A stretch of 64,000 nt of DNA from NCBI RefSeq assembly GCF_028416635.1, contig NZ_CP114013.1, positions 1,798,001 through 1,862,000 on the forward strand. Reading direction: 5' to 3'. This DNA comes from Baekduia alba. Lineage in GTDB: Bacteria > Actinomycetota > Thermoleophilia > Solirubrobacterales > Solirubrobacteraceae. The position numbers were made by a program, and so were the translations under genes. Each line of letters starts with the position of its first letter. Position 1 is the stretch's first letter. Positions 1 through 7,635 of the stretch are shown here, piece after piece. Below the pieces are notes generated by a model, which worked only from the letters and a program-made list of their open reading frames with translations, was not told the origin of the DNA and searched no databases.

Positions 1-797
1 CAGGCGATCGTCGCCGCTCCCGCGCCGGCCAGCGTGTCGTCCGGGTCGATCTCGCGCGCGACCACCGCGATGCCCACCGCGGCGACGCGCACCATCCCGA
101 CGGCGAGGACGGGGACGAGCATCCGTCGGAGCAACGGCGAGGCGCGGCCGAGGTGGCGCTGCAGCTGGACGAGGACGGCGACCATCAGGCAGAACACCAG
201 GAAGCTGCCGGCGGCGAAGAAGGCCGGCTCGACGAACGCCGGTTGGCGCTCGAAGGCCATCAGGATGCTCCCCGGGCAGTCGCTGATGCAGCTGGTGTAC
301 GGGCTGGGCACCTTGAGCGCGTCCGCGAACACGAGGGTGGGGAGGTCGGCGATGGCGACGACGGCGCACATCGCGCCCGCGAGCCGGCGGTCCGCCGCGT
401 CGGTCAGCCGGCCCGAGGGGAACGCGAGCAGCGCGACGACGACCAGCGCCTCCAGCAGCCATCCGGCGGTCCGGCCGAGCGTGTAGAGCGTGGCGTCCGA
501 CGACTCGGCCAGCGTCGTCACGAAGGCCGTGAGACCGATGATCAGGAGCAGGCGCGCGAACCGGGTGTACTGCCGCGTGGCGCTGGCGTAGAGGCCGACG
601 CCCAGCGGCGCGGCGACCAGGCTCCCCCGCAGCAGCGCAGTGGCGTCGGGGTCGGCGTCGGGGCCTGGAACCATCGCGCCCAGCACCGCGGCGGTCGTCA
701 CGAGCGCCGTCGCACCGGCGCTGGCCGTGATCAGGGCCGCCCGGCGCGGGTCGCGCCAGCGTGAGAGCGCGGGTGCGGTCGGGATCGCGACGCCCAT
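1..797 (-). CDS. Membrane sensor histidine kinase, N-terminal part (cut by window edge)
   Basis: The reading frame opens with ATG at 797 and runs off the left edge, so only about 265 N-terminal residues are visible. They form a multi-pass membrane domain with roughly seven hydrophobic segments. It closely resembles the membrane half of the complete kinase at 15522-17402: both share the block DATLYxxGRxAGW, a FPxGxL turn, and an extracytoplasmic PSPYTSC...DCP motif (here about residues 163-175) with two cysteines. By that similarity the missing part should carry HisKA_3 and HATPase domains, which is inferred and not seen. Upstream, TAACGT ends 8 nt before the ATG, which would suit a leaderless transcript. 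Confidence 0.7.
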   Translation of the reverse strand, partial: MGVAIPTAPALSRWRDPRRAALITASAGATALVTTAAVLGAMVPGPDADPDATALLRGSLVAAPLGVGLYASATRQYTRFARLLLIIGLTAFVTTLAESSDATLYTLGRTAGWLLEALVVVALLAFPSGRLTDAADRRLAGAMCAVVAIADLPTLVFADALKVPSPYTSCISDCPGSILMAFERQPAFVEPAFFAAGSFLVFCLMVAVLVQLQRHLGRASPLLRRMLVPVLAVGMVRVAAVGIAVVAREIDPDDTLAGAGAATIA

Positions 798-887
798 CGC
801 TTACGACGTTAGTCTGGTGCCGGACCTCCGTGGGAATTCCTTGTCCGAACAGGTGAGCAGTAGGGACTGTCGACCATTTACCGGTGT

Positions 888-2534
888 CTATGCAGCGTCG
901 CGGGTGTGGCCAGGCAGCCGGCGCGTGAACCACAGCGACACCGCCGCGAACAGGGCGATCGCGCCCATCGCCCGGCGCAGGCCGTCGAGCTGTGCGTCGC
1001 CGTAGTCGTCGGCGAGCTCCGCGGCCTGCCGTGGGGGGACGCCGGCGTCGCGCGCCGCCTGCTCGACCTCCGCGACGGGCGCGACCGGAATGCCCTTCTG
1101 GGCGACCGCCGCGACCTGCTCCTGCACCGCCGGGCGCAGGGCTGGGTTGGCCTGCACCTTCGCGACGAAGCCCGAGCTCAACGACGCGATCAGCACCGAC
1201 CCGATGAACGCGGTGCCGAGCGACGCGCCGAGGTTCTGAGCGGTGCCCTGGAGCCCGCCCGCCTCGTTGGTCTGGGACGGGTCGACCGACGACATGATGA
1301 CGTTGCCCAGCTGCGACAACAACAAGCCGGCACCGACGCCGAACAGCGCGAGCGACACGGCGAAGCCGGTGTCGTTGAGCTCGACGTCGATGGTCTCCAG
1401 CAGCAGGACCGCGGCGACGACCAGCGCCACCAGGCCGACCTGGGCGACGCGCTTGGGCGCGAAGCCGGCGGCGAGCCGCGGGCCGAGCAGGGCCGCGACG
1501 AACATCGTCACCGACATGGGGAAGAGGCGCTTGCCCGTCTCGAACGCGTCGAGCCCGAGCACGACCTGGAGGTAGACCGGCAGGACGAAGAACGTCCCCA
1601 GCAGGATCAGCTGCTGCATCATCAGCGTGCTCAGGCCGGCGCGCAGGGCCGGGATCTTGAGCAGGGCGCGATCCAGGAGCGTGTCGAGGCCCAGGCGCTC
1701 GCGGCGCTCCTCCCAGACGGCGAAGGCCGCGAGCAGCCCGCCGCCGGCGAGGATGAGGAACGGGACGACGGAGAACCCGAGCGGGGTGATCTCCTGGCCG
1801 CCGATCGTCATCGCGCCGAGCGGCTCGATCCAGCCCCACTCGCTGCTCTTGAGGATCCCGAACACCGTGAGCGCCAGGCCGATCGCCGAGAGCAGCACGC
1901 CGACGACGTCGAGCTTGGGCGGGTGCGCGACGGGCGGGCTCTTGTGCAGTCGGCGGCGCACGACCAGGATGGCGACGACCACCACGACCTCGCCGACGAA
2001 CACGTAGCGCCAGCTGAGCTCGGTGGTGACCCAGCCGCCGATGAGCGGCCCGGCGGCGATCGCCGCGCCGGCGATCCCGCCGACGATCCCGAAGGCCACC
2101 GCGCGTTGATGACCGTCGTAGGTGGCCGCGATGATCGACACGATCGCCGGGACCACGAGGGCCGCGCCGATGCCCTCCACGAGCGACCAGCCGATCAGCA
2201 GGACCGTGAGGTTCGGGCTCAGCGCGGTCGTGAGCGAGCCGACCCCGTAGACCGCGAGCCCGATCGCGAAGCACCGGTCGCGGCCGATGATGTCGCCCAG
2301 GCGCGCGCCGAGCAGCATCAGCGAGGCCATCACCAAGGTGTAGGCCGTGATCGCGAGCTGGACGCCCTGGATCGTGGTGTCGAGGTCGGCGACGATCTGC
2401 GAGATCGACACGTTCATCACACTGCTGTCCAAGACCATCACGAACTGCGCGGCGGCGAGGACCGCGATCGGCAGCCACCCGGCGCGTGCGTCCCCGCCGG
2501 ACCCGAGATCGGCCGATCGGTCGACGGCCGTCAT
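888..2534 (-). CDS. MFS drug-efflux transporter, DHA2 (EmrB/QacA) type
   Basis: 548 residues, the usual length of 14-TM DHA2 proton antiporters. After a short soluble N-terminus the first helix carries the family signature around VLDSSVMNVS, followed by an MFS motif A (LGARLGDIIGRDR, about residues 75-88) and a motif C-like stretch rich in Gly and Pro (GGIAGAAIAAGPLIGG). A soluble tail of about 60 residues precedes a last helix and a basic C-terminus. Such pumps export amphiphilic drugs or metabolites; the substrate here cannot be read from sequence. The start ATG overlaps the TGA of a 38-codon gene (ATGA), and that gene follows a UspA gene, so the pump is probably co-transcribed with a stress module. 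Confidence 0.9.
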   Translation of the reverse strand: MTAVDRSADLGSGGDARAGWLPIAVLAAAQFVMVLDSSVMNVSISQIVADLDTTIQGVQLAITAYTLVMASLMLLGARLGDIIGRDRCFAIGLAVYGVGSLTTALSPNLTVLLIGWSLVEGIGAALVVPAIVSIIAATYDGHQRAVAFGIVGGIAGAAIAAGPLIGGWVTTELSWRYVFVGEVVVVVAILVVRRRLHKSPPVAHPPKLDVVGVLLSAIGLALTVFGILKSSEWGWIEPLGAMTIGGQEITPLGFSVVPFLILAGGGLLAAFAVWEERRERLGLDTLLDRALLKIPALRAGLSTLMMQQLILLGTFFVLPVYLQVVLGLDAFETGKRLFPMSVTMFVAALLGPRLAAGFAPKRVAQVGLVALVVAAVLLLETIDVELNDTGFAVSLALFGVGAGLLLSQLGNVIMSSVDPSQTNEAGGLQGTAQNLGASLGTAFIGSVLIASLSSGFVAKVQANPALRPAVQEQVAAVAQKGIPVAPVAEVEQAARDAGVPPRQAAELADDYGDAQLDGLRRAMGAIALFAAVSLWFTRRLPGHTRDAA

Positions 2535-2647
2535 CGCGGATCAGGACCCGGCCCGGGCCGCCGTCGGCGCGCAGCCGAGCGGTGCCGGACGCGGCCGCCG
2601 ATGCCGGCGAGCACCGCGAACGCGAGCAGCACGGCGAGGACACCCAT
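2531..2647 (-). CDS. Small single-pass membrane protein, coupled to the MFS gene
   Basis: A 38-residue frame between the UspA and MFS genes. It begins with ATG at 2647, four bases past the UspA stop, and ends in a TGA that overlaps the MFS start codon. The first 17 residues are a hydrophobic helix (MGVLAVLLAFAVLAGIGG) and the rest is strongly basic (Arg-rich), the layout of a tiny inner-membrane protein with a cytoplasmic tail. I know no family for it. Its tight packing between two real genes, with no spare bases, is the main evidence that it is translated. Confidence 0.5.
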   Translation of the reverse strand: MGVLAVLLAFAVLAGIGGRVRHRSAARRRRPGPGPDPR

Positions 2648-2650
2648 GCG

Positions 2651-3175
2651 TCAGCGCTCACGAGGTGGGGGCTGCGGATCGAGGCGGCGCGTCGCCTCGC
2701 GAACCACGAGCACCGGCCGGTGGGCGAGGTGCAGGACCCGTCGGCTGGTCGAGCCGAGCAACCGCGCCTTGGCGCCGCCGTGCCCGCGTGACCCGATCAC
2801 GATGGCGGCCGCGTCCGTCCGCTCGGCCAGCGCCACGAGCGCGTCGGCGGCCTTGAGCTCCTCGCGCGTCGCGTCGGCCTCGGCGACCGCGCCGAGCTCG
2901 CGCGCCAGCGCCGCGCCGGCTTCGGCGATCGCCGAGGCATGGTCGTGCTGGGCGTCGTCGACCATCCGGATCTGGTCGACCGACGGGGAGGAGTAGTTGA
3001 AGCCGGTGGTGTCGGCGATCGGCATGATCGCCAGCGCCAGCCCGGGCTCCCACGCGGTGGCGATGATGAGGCGGTGCTCGGGGAAGAGCGCGACAGCGCG
3101 CTCGACGGCCGCTCGCGCCGGTCGGGAGCCGTCGAAGGCCACCACGACCGGCTGATCGGGTCGCCGGTCGCTCAA
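2651..3175 (-). CDS. Universal stress protein (UspA family)
   Basis: 174 residues when begun at TTG 3175, which overlaps the TGA of the upstream SHOCT gene (TTGA). A longer upstream extension in frame is not Usp-like and lies inside the neighbour. The protein opens with the beta-strand PVVVAFDGS and ends with the ATP-binding motif G-2x-G-9x-GS (GSRGHGGAKARLLGST) followed by RPVLVVRE, a single Usp fold of the ATP-binding class. It is the third-from-last gene of a minus-strand run: SHOCT protein, UspA, small membrane protein, MFS pump. A paralogue lies at 17491-17976. A role in stress or dormancy is family knowledge. Confidence 0.85.
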   Translation of the reverse strand: MSDRRPDQPVVVAFDGSRPARAAVERAVALFPEHRLIIATAWEPGLALAIMPIADTTGFNYSSPSVDQIRMVDDAQHDHASAIAEAGAALARELGAVAEADATREELKAADALVALAERTDAAAIVIGSRGHGGAKARLLGSTSRRVLHLAHRPVLVVREATRRLDPQPPPRER

Positions 3176-3579
3176 GCCGCCAGCGCCTGGCGCTTGAGCT
3201 GGTCGTACTCCGCCGCATCGATCGCTCCGTCGTCCAGCAGGCGCTTGGCCTGCGCGATCTGCTCCGCGGAGCCGGTGCCGCCGCCGGTGCTGGCGACGTT
3301 CCGGATGTGGCCGTCGACCAGGGCCTGCTGCTGGGCCGCGGCGGCCATCCGGCGCTCGCCCATGTCCTTGCCGTGAGCGATCAGGTAGATGAGGATCCCG
3401 AGCCACGGAAGGAAGACCAGGAACAACGTCCAGAGGGCCTTCGACCAGCCCGAGAGGTCCTCGCGCCGGAAGACGTCGCCCAGCACGATGATGAGGCACC
3501 AGAACCACATCACCCAGAAGAAAAACACCAACATCGTGCCGACGATGTCGAGGAAGGGGTAGTCCGCCGCGAGGATCAT
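3172..3579 (-). CDS. Membrane protein with SHOCT domain
   Basis: 135 residues. Two hydrophobic helices (about residues 10-35 and 48-68) separated by a short basic loop resemble the PLDc_N (cardiolipin-synthase N-terminal) membrane module. A linker with Ala/Gln and Gly runs is followed by a C-terminal SHOCT domain (about 105-133) with the typical pattern IAQAKRLLDDGAIDAAEYDQLKRQAL. SHOCT domains are short oligomerisation modules. The stop overlaps the TTG start of the UspA gene, so this is probably the first gene of the SHOCT-UspA-small membrane protein-MFS operon. Confidence 0.8.
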   Translation of the reverse strand: MILAADYPFLDIVGTMLVFFFWVMWFWCLIIVLGDVFRREDLSGWSKALWTLFLVFLPWLGILIYLIAHGKDMGERRMAAAAQQQALVDGHIRNVASTGGGTGSAEQIAQAKRLLDDGAIDAAEYDQLKRQALAA

Positions 3580-3799
3580 GGTGCGCAGCGTGCCGCCGGG
3601 TCAGCCGCCGGGCAATGGTGCGCGCATGTCGGCGTGGCGCGTGGGCGCAGCACCTTCGTCGTCGCGCCGGTCGGGTGGTGTGCGCGCGAACGCCGAAGAC
3701 CGGCGTACGCCATTGCCGGCGCGTGACGTCCGCGCGGATGCTTCGGCCTCACGCTCCGTCATCTCGGCGGCGCGCTCCGACACGAGGAGGCGGCCGCCG

Positions 3800-4135
3800 A
3801 TGTTCCTGTTCTTCGTCGGGCCCTTCGGCGAGGCCTATGGCGCCCGGCACGGCGAGCGCGTCACCCGCGCCATGATCGCCGACACGTGCGCTCGGCTGCT
3901 GGAATGCCCCGCCTGCCGCACCCGCTTCGTGTGCCTGGTCGACTGGTCGCCCATCGGCGCCGGCGAGGAGATCCAGGTCCTCCTGCGCTGTGGTCAATGC
4001 GAGGCCTGGCGCCGGGTGACCGTCTCGCAGGCCGTGGCGGAGGGCCTCGATCGTGCGCACGCGGCGGTGCGGACCAAGATGGAGGTCAAGCTCGCACGCC
4101 TGGAGCGTGCGCGGCGCGGGTGCACCCCACCGTGA
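3800..4135 (+). CDS. Zinc-ribbon-like protein, unknown function
   Basis: 111 residues from ATG 3800, chosen because GAGGAGG (3784-3790) sits nine bases before it; a frame open further upstream is low-complexity and has no such site. Two CxxC knuckles, C36-P-A-C39 and C64-G-Q-C67, are spaced like a zinc ribbon. Between them is a beta-rich stretch and after them a basic helix rich in Arg and Lys. I recognise no named family. It stands alone between a minus-strand operon and the next plus-strand gene. Confidence 0.55.
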   Translation: MFLFFVGPFGEAYGARHGERVTRAMIADTCARLLECPACRTRFVCLVDWSPIGAGEEIQVLLRCGQCEAWRRVTVSQAVAEGLDRAHAAVRTKMEVKLARLERARRGCTPP

Positions 4136-4248
4136 CTGTGGTGCGCGCGCGATTGCCGGCGCAGTGCTCCGTGGCCAGGCTTGACCCGTAGGCCGTGGCG
4201 CTCGCGTCAACGCGAGCGTCGACCACTGAGAGTCACCGGAGGTTGGAC

Positions 4249-4704
4249 ATGTCGATGATGGACGCCGGGAGGCAGCAGGCGGGCGCGGGCGGCGCGCGCA
4301 CCGCGTCGGCCGAGGGGATGAGCTCCACCGCCGAGGGCGCGGGCTGGGTGCTGTTCGCCGGGATCATGATGGCCGTCGTCAGCGTGTTGAACATCATCTA
4401 CGGGATCGCTGCGATCGGCAACTCCAGCTTCTTCGTCGCCGACCAGAAGTACATCCTCAGCGACCTCAACACCTGGGGCTGGGTGACGGTCGCCATCGGC
4501 GGGATCCAGATGATCGCCGCGTTCTCGATCTGGAACGGCCGCACGTTCGGGCGCTGGCTCGGCATCATCATGGCCGCCGCGAGCGCGATCGCCGCGCTGC
4601 TGTCGATCCCGGCCTATCCCTTCTGGTCGCTGGCGATCTTCGCGATCGACATCATGATCATCTACGGGTTGGCCGCTTATGGCGGGCAGCGCAACCCGGT
4701 CTGA
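4249..4704 (+). CDS. Four-helix membrane protein (DUF7144-like)
   Basis: 151 residues from ATG 4249, preceded by CCGGAGG at 4236-4242. After a polar N-terminus of about 40 residues there are four hydrophobic helices. The aromatic and Gly-rich connections (WVLFAGIMMAV, YGIAAIGNSSFF, LNTWGWV, GRWLGIIMA) resemble the small DUF7144-type integral membrane proteins common in actinobacteria. No enzymatic motif is visible. The gene is followed after 76 bases by an APC permease on the same strand, so the two may be co-transcribed. Confidence 0.7.
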   Translation: MSMMDAGRQQAGAGGARTASAEGMSSTAEGAGWVLFAGIMMAVVSVLNIIYGIAAIGNSSFFVADQKYILSDLNTWGWVTVAIGGIQMIAAFSIWNGRTFGRWLGIIMAAASAIAALLSIPAYPFWSLAIFAIDIMIIYGLAAYGGQRNPV

Positions 4705-4780
4705 GGCGCCGATGGATCTCCCTGCGCGCCCGTCGGCCGAGGTCGCCAAGGCGAAGGAGGATTGACGGGCGCGTCGAGCG

Positions 4781-6118
4781 ATGGCCGGCGACCAGACACC
4801 TCGCGGCACCATGACCGTGCGCGGCGCCGTCTTCCTCGGCGTCGGCGCGATGGTCGGCGCCGGCATCTTCGCGCTGCTCGGCGAGGCAGGCACGGTCGCC
4901 GGCTCGGCCGTGTGGCTCTCGTTCCTGCTGGCGGGCATCGTCGCCGGCCTGCTCGGCTACACCGTCGTCAAGCTCGGCGTCCGGTACCCGTCCTCGGGCG
5001 GGATCATCGCCTACCTGATGGAGGGGTTCGGCAACGGGCGCCTCGTCGGCATCGCGTCCTGGCTGGGGTACATGTCCGCGATCATCATCGTCTGCTCGAT
5101 GGTGGCGGTGTCGTTCGGCAGCTACGCGTCGTCGCTGTTCATCGGCAACGACGCCGCGCCGGTCTGGGCCCACGTGTTCACGACCGCCGTGATCCTCGGC
5201 GCGTTGGCCATCAACGTCGTGGGCTCGACGATCGTCGATCGCGCGCAGACGCTCATCGTGCTCGCGCTGCTGGCCGTCTTCGCGGTGTTCATCGTCGTGA
5301 CGATCGTCGACGTCGACTGGAGCCTGCTCGCGTTCAGCGGCTACCCGTCGGTGTCCGACATCGTGGCCAGCGTCGCGCTGACGTTCTTCGCCTACCTGGG
5401 CTTCAGCGTCATCAGCTTTGCCGGCGGGGACCTCGCCGACCCCGGGCGCGAGCTCCCGCGCGCGATGTACGCGGCGCTGGGCCTGACCGCCGGGCTCTAC
5501 GTGCTGATCTCGCTCGGCGTCTTCGGGACGCTGGAGGTGGACCAGGTCGTGGGCTACGGCGAGACCGCGATCGCCGAGGCGGCGCGGCCGTCGCTGGGCG
5601 ACGCGGGCTTCGTGATGATGGCCGTCGCGGCGCTGCTGGCGACGTCGTCGTCGGTCAACGCGACGCTGTACGCGTCGGGCGGCCTGACCCGGATGCTCGC
5701 CGCCGCCGGGCAGTTCCCGCCGCTGTTCGGCGCGCGGTCCAAGCTCGGTGAGCACTCAGGGCTCATCATCACCGCGGTGATCGTCGGGATCGTGGCCAAC
5801 CTCGTCGACCTGTCGGCGATCGCCTCGGTCGGCAGCGCGATCGCGCTGGTCGTGTTCCTGCTCGTGGCCCTGGCCGGCTACCGCCGGCGCGCCGACACGG
5901 GCGCGAACGCGGCGATCGTGCTCGCCGCGATCGCCGTGACCGCGATCGTGTTGGTGTTCTTCGTGGTCGACACGCTGCGAAACGACCCCGCGACCTTCGT
6001 CGCGATCGTGGCGATCGCGCTCCTGGCGATCACGCTCGACTTCGTGTGGAAGCGCGCGCGGCCGGCCGCCGACGGGCCGCAGGCAGGCCCGGCCGCCCGC
6101 GCCGATCCCGTCGGCTGA
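4781..6118 (+). CDS. APC-superfamily amino-acid permease
   Basis: 445 residues with about twelve hydrophobic segments. The first helix carries the APC glycine signature (GAMVGAGIFALLGEAG, about residues 23-38) that forms the unwound substrate-binding segment. The later PGRELPRAMYAALG loop and the conserved GG(L/I)TRMLAAAGQFP block are also typical. Such carriers take up amino acids by cation symport or exchange; the substrate is not readable. ATG 4781 lacks a close ribosome-binding site: AAGGAGG lies 20 bases upstream (4754-4760), inside a 17-codon open frame (4712-4765). It converges on the ThrE-like gene, with stops 10 bases apart. Confidence 0.85.
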   Translation: MAGDQTPRGTMTVRGAVFLGVGAMVGAGIFALLGEAGTVAGSAVWLSFLLAGIVAGLLGYTVVKLGVRYPSSGGIIAYLMEGFGNGRLVGIASWLGYMSAIIIVCSMVAVSFGSYASSLFIGNDAAPVWAHVFTTAVILGALAINVVGSTIVDRAQTLIVLALLAVFAVFIVVTIVDVDWSLLAFSGYPSVSDIVASVALTFFAYLGFSVISFAGGDLADPGRELPRAMYAALGLTAGLYVLISLGVFGTLEVDQVVGYGETAIAEAARPSLGDAGFVMMAVAALLATSSSVNATLYASGGLTRMLAAAGQFPPLFGARSKLGEHSGLIITAVIVGIVANLVDLSAIASVGSAIALVVFLLVALAGYRRRADTGANAAIVLAAIAVTAIVLVFFVVDTLRNDPATFVAIVAIALLAITLDFVWKRARPAADGPQAGPAARADPVG

Positions 6119-6128
6119 ACGCGACGGG

Positions 6129-6974
6129 TCACGCGCTGCGCGTCGTCGCCTGCAGCGCGGCACGCGACGCCCGGACGATCATCGTCCCGACCAGGATGCC
6201 GAGCGCCACCGAGCCGGTGGCGACCAGCGCGGTGCCGAAGTTCTCCGACGCGGTCGCGGGGTGCGCCCCGCCGACGAGCTCGGTGATGCCGATCAGCCCG
6301 ATCGTCCCCGGGACCAGCAGCCAGAACGCCGGGAGGAACGTGACGTGCGCCGGCGGGGCGCCGTGGACGCGGGCGACCGCGTGGGCGATCGGCACCATCG
6401 CGGCCGCGCCGACGAAGCCGCTGAGCGCCGGGTCGAGGATCGCCCGGCCGACGAGCTGGCCGCCCCAGGCCGCGAACAGCACGAGCAGCAGCCAGCGCAG
6501 CGAGCCGGCCGGCGCGGAGTTGTGCACGTAGATGCCGATCCCGTAGAGCAGGACGCCGAGCCACGGCGACCAGGAGCCCAGGGTGTCGGCCGCCGACCCG
6601 GCGACCGGTGCGCTGTGCGGGTTGCCGACGAGCTCGGCGCCGACGACGATGCCGATGCCCAGCAGCGTGAGCTGCAGCAGGCCGGCGACGAAGCGACTGG
6701 CCCCCGTGACGGTCTCGCCGAAGGCCAGGTCGACGACCGCCATCGTCAGCAGCGCGCCGGGCAGGAACGTGACGAGCGGCGGGATCGTCAGGCGCAGCGA
6801 GGCCGCCTCGTTGCCGCCGTGCGCGAGGAACGCGAGCGCCGAGACCACGGCCGCGGCGACGATGGCCAGCAGGTAGCCACCGGTCTGGAAGCGGCTGCCC
6901 CACGCCTTCATCGCGCCGACGAGCGCCCCGAGCGCGAGGTAGATCCAGAGGTCCACGGGAGCGGGGCGGATCAC
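6129..6974 (-). CDS. ThrE-like threonine/serine exporter, membrane part only
   Basis: 281 residues, almost entirely hydrophobic. The first half matches the five-helix membrane segment that ends a DUF1212 domain (PPLVTFLPGALLTMAVVDLA) and the second half the ThrE_2 domain (LGVLLYGIGIYVH...FLPAFWLLVPGTIGLIGI). Full ThrE proteins are about 450-490 residues and begin with a cytoplasmic protease-like part; that part is absent here. The GTG start at 6974 overlaps the stop of a 22-codon frame (GTGA), and the next gene upstream is unrelated. It is the last gene of a tightly packed operon with a dipeptidase and a Dcu carrier, which fits export of amino acids released from peptides. Confidence 0.75.
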   Translation of the reverse strand: MIRPAPVDLWIYLALGALVGAMKAWGSRFQTGGYLLAIVAAAVVSALAFLAHGGNEAASLRLTIPPLVTFLPGALLTMAVVDLAFGETVTGASRFVAGLLQLTLLGIGIVVGAELVGNPHSAPVAGSAADTLGSWSPWLGVLLYGIGIYVHNSAPAGSLRWLLLVLFAAWGGQLVGRAILDPALSGFVGAAAMVPIAHAVARVHGAPPAHVTFLPAFWLLVPGTIGLIGITELVGGAHPATASENFGTALVATGSVALGILVGTMIVRASRAALQATTRSA

Positions 6975-7039
6975 CAGCCCGAGGCTGCGCCGAGCGCGAG
7001 CAGCAGCGCCTGCAGGTCGCCGTCCGCGTCGCCGGCCAT
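6971..7039 (-). CDS. 22-residue open frame coupled to the exporter gene
   Basis: Starts with ATG 7039 and ends in a TGA that overlaps the GTG start of the ThrE-like gene. The peptide (MAGDADGDLQALLLALGAASGW) has a short Leu/Ala helix vaguely like the first helix of a ThrE cytoplasmic domain, so it may be a coupling leader or the stump of the missing N-terminus. No good ribosome-binding site precedes it. Confidence 0.3.
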   Translation of the reverse strand: MAGDADGDLQALLLALGAASGW

Positions 7040-7053
7040 AGTCGTCGCCTGGG

Positions 7054-7635
7054 TCAGGTGCCTTCGAACGCGGCCTTGCAGTCGGCCGAGATGCCCTTGA
7101 GCTGCTCGCCGACGGTCGCCGCCTGCGCCTTGACGTCGCTGCCGTCGAACAGGGTCCCGATCGCCGAGATGTAGGCCTTGGCGCAGCCGGACGCGACGTC
7201 GGCCTTGGACTGCGCCGCCTTCGTCTGGGCCTGGGCCTCCGCCGCCTCGGCCTCCGCCTGCTTGGTCTGGTCGTCGGCCTCGTCGGCCTGCTGCTTGGCG
7301 ACCTCGGCTTCCTTCTGAGCCTGGTCGGCCGCGGCGTTCGCGGACGCGACGTCCTGGGTCGTGTCGTCCAGCTGCTCGTTGGTGGCGTCGAGGTCCTTGG
7401 TGAGGTCCTCGTAGGCGCTCTTGACGGTGGTCACCGCCGCGCTGCCCGTCTCGGCCTGCTGGTCGAGCTGGTTCTCGGCGCTGTTGAGGTCCGAGCTCTT
7501 GGCCAGGCCCCACACGAGGAGGCCGATCGCCAGCGCGCCGAGCACAAGCGAGACCCATAGCCACGGGCTGTGGCCGCTGCCCGCGGGGGCGGGGGCGCCC
7601 GGGGCGGTGGCCGGAGGGTCTGCCTCGGCGCTCAA
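7054..7635 (-). CDS. Membrane-anchored coiled-coil protein, unknown function
   Basis: 193 residues from TTG 7635, which overlaps the stop of the Dcu gene (TTGA). A Pro/Ala-rich cytoplasmic N-terminus is followed by one helix (PWLWVSLVLGALAIGLLVWGLA, about 26-47). A long heptad-rich region of Gln, Glu, Ala and Asp (about 55-150) should form an extracytoplasmic coiled coil. The last 40 residues hold two cysteines (SGCAKAY, ADCKAAF) that could form a disulphide. The architecture suggests an accessory or adaptor subunit of the neighbouring transporter, but no named family is recognised. Confidence 0.7.
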   Translation of the reverse strand: MSAEADPPATAPGAPAPAGSGHSPWLWVSLVLGALAIGLLVWGLAKSSDLNSAENQLDQQAETGSAAVTTVKSAYEDLTKDLDATNEQLDDTTQDVASANAAADQAQKEAEVAKQQADEADDQTKQAEAEAAEAQAQTKAAQSKADVASGCAKAYISAIGTLFDGSDVKAQAATVGEQLKGISADCKAAFEGT

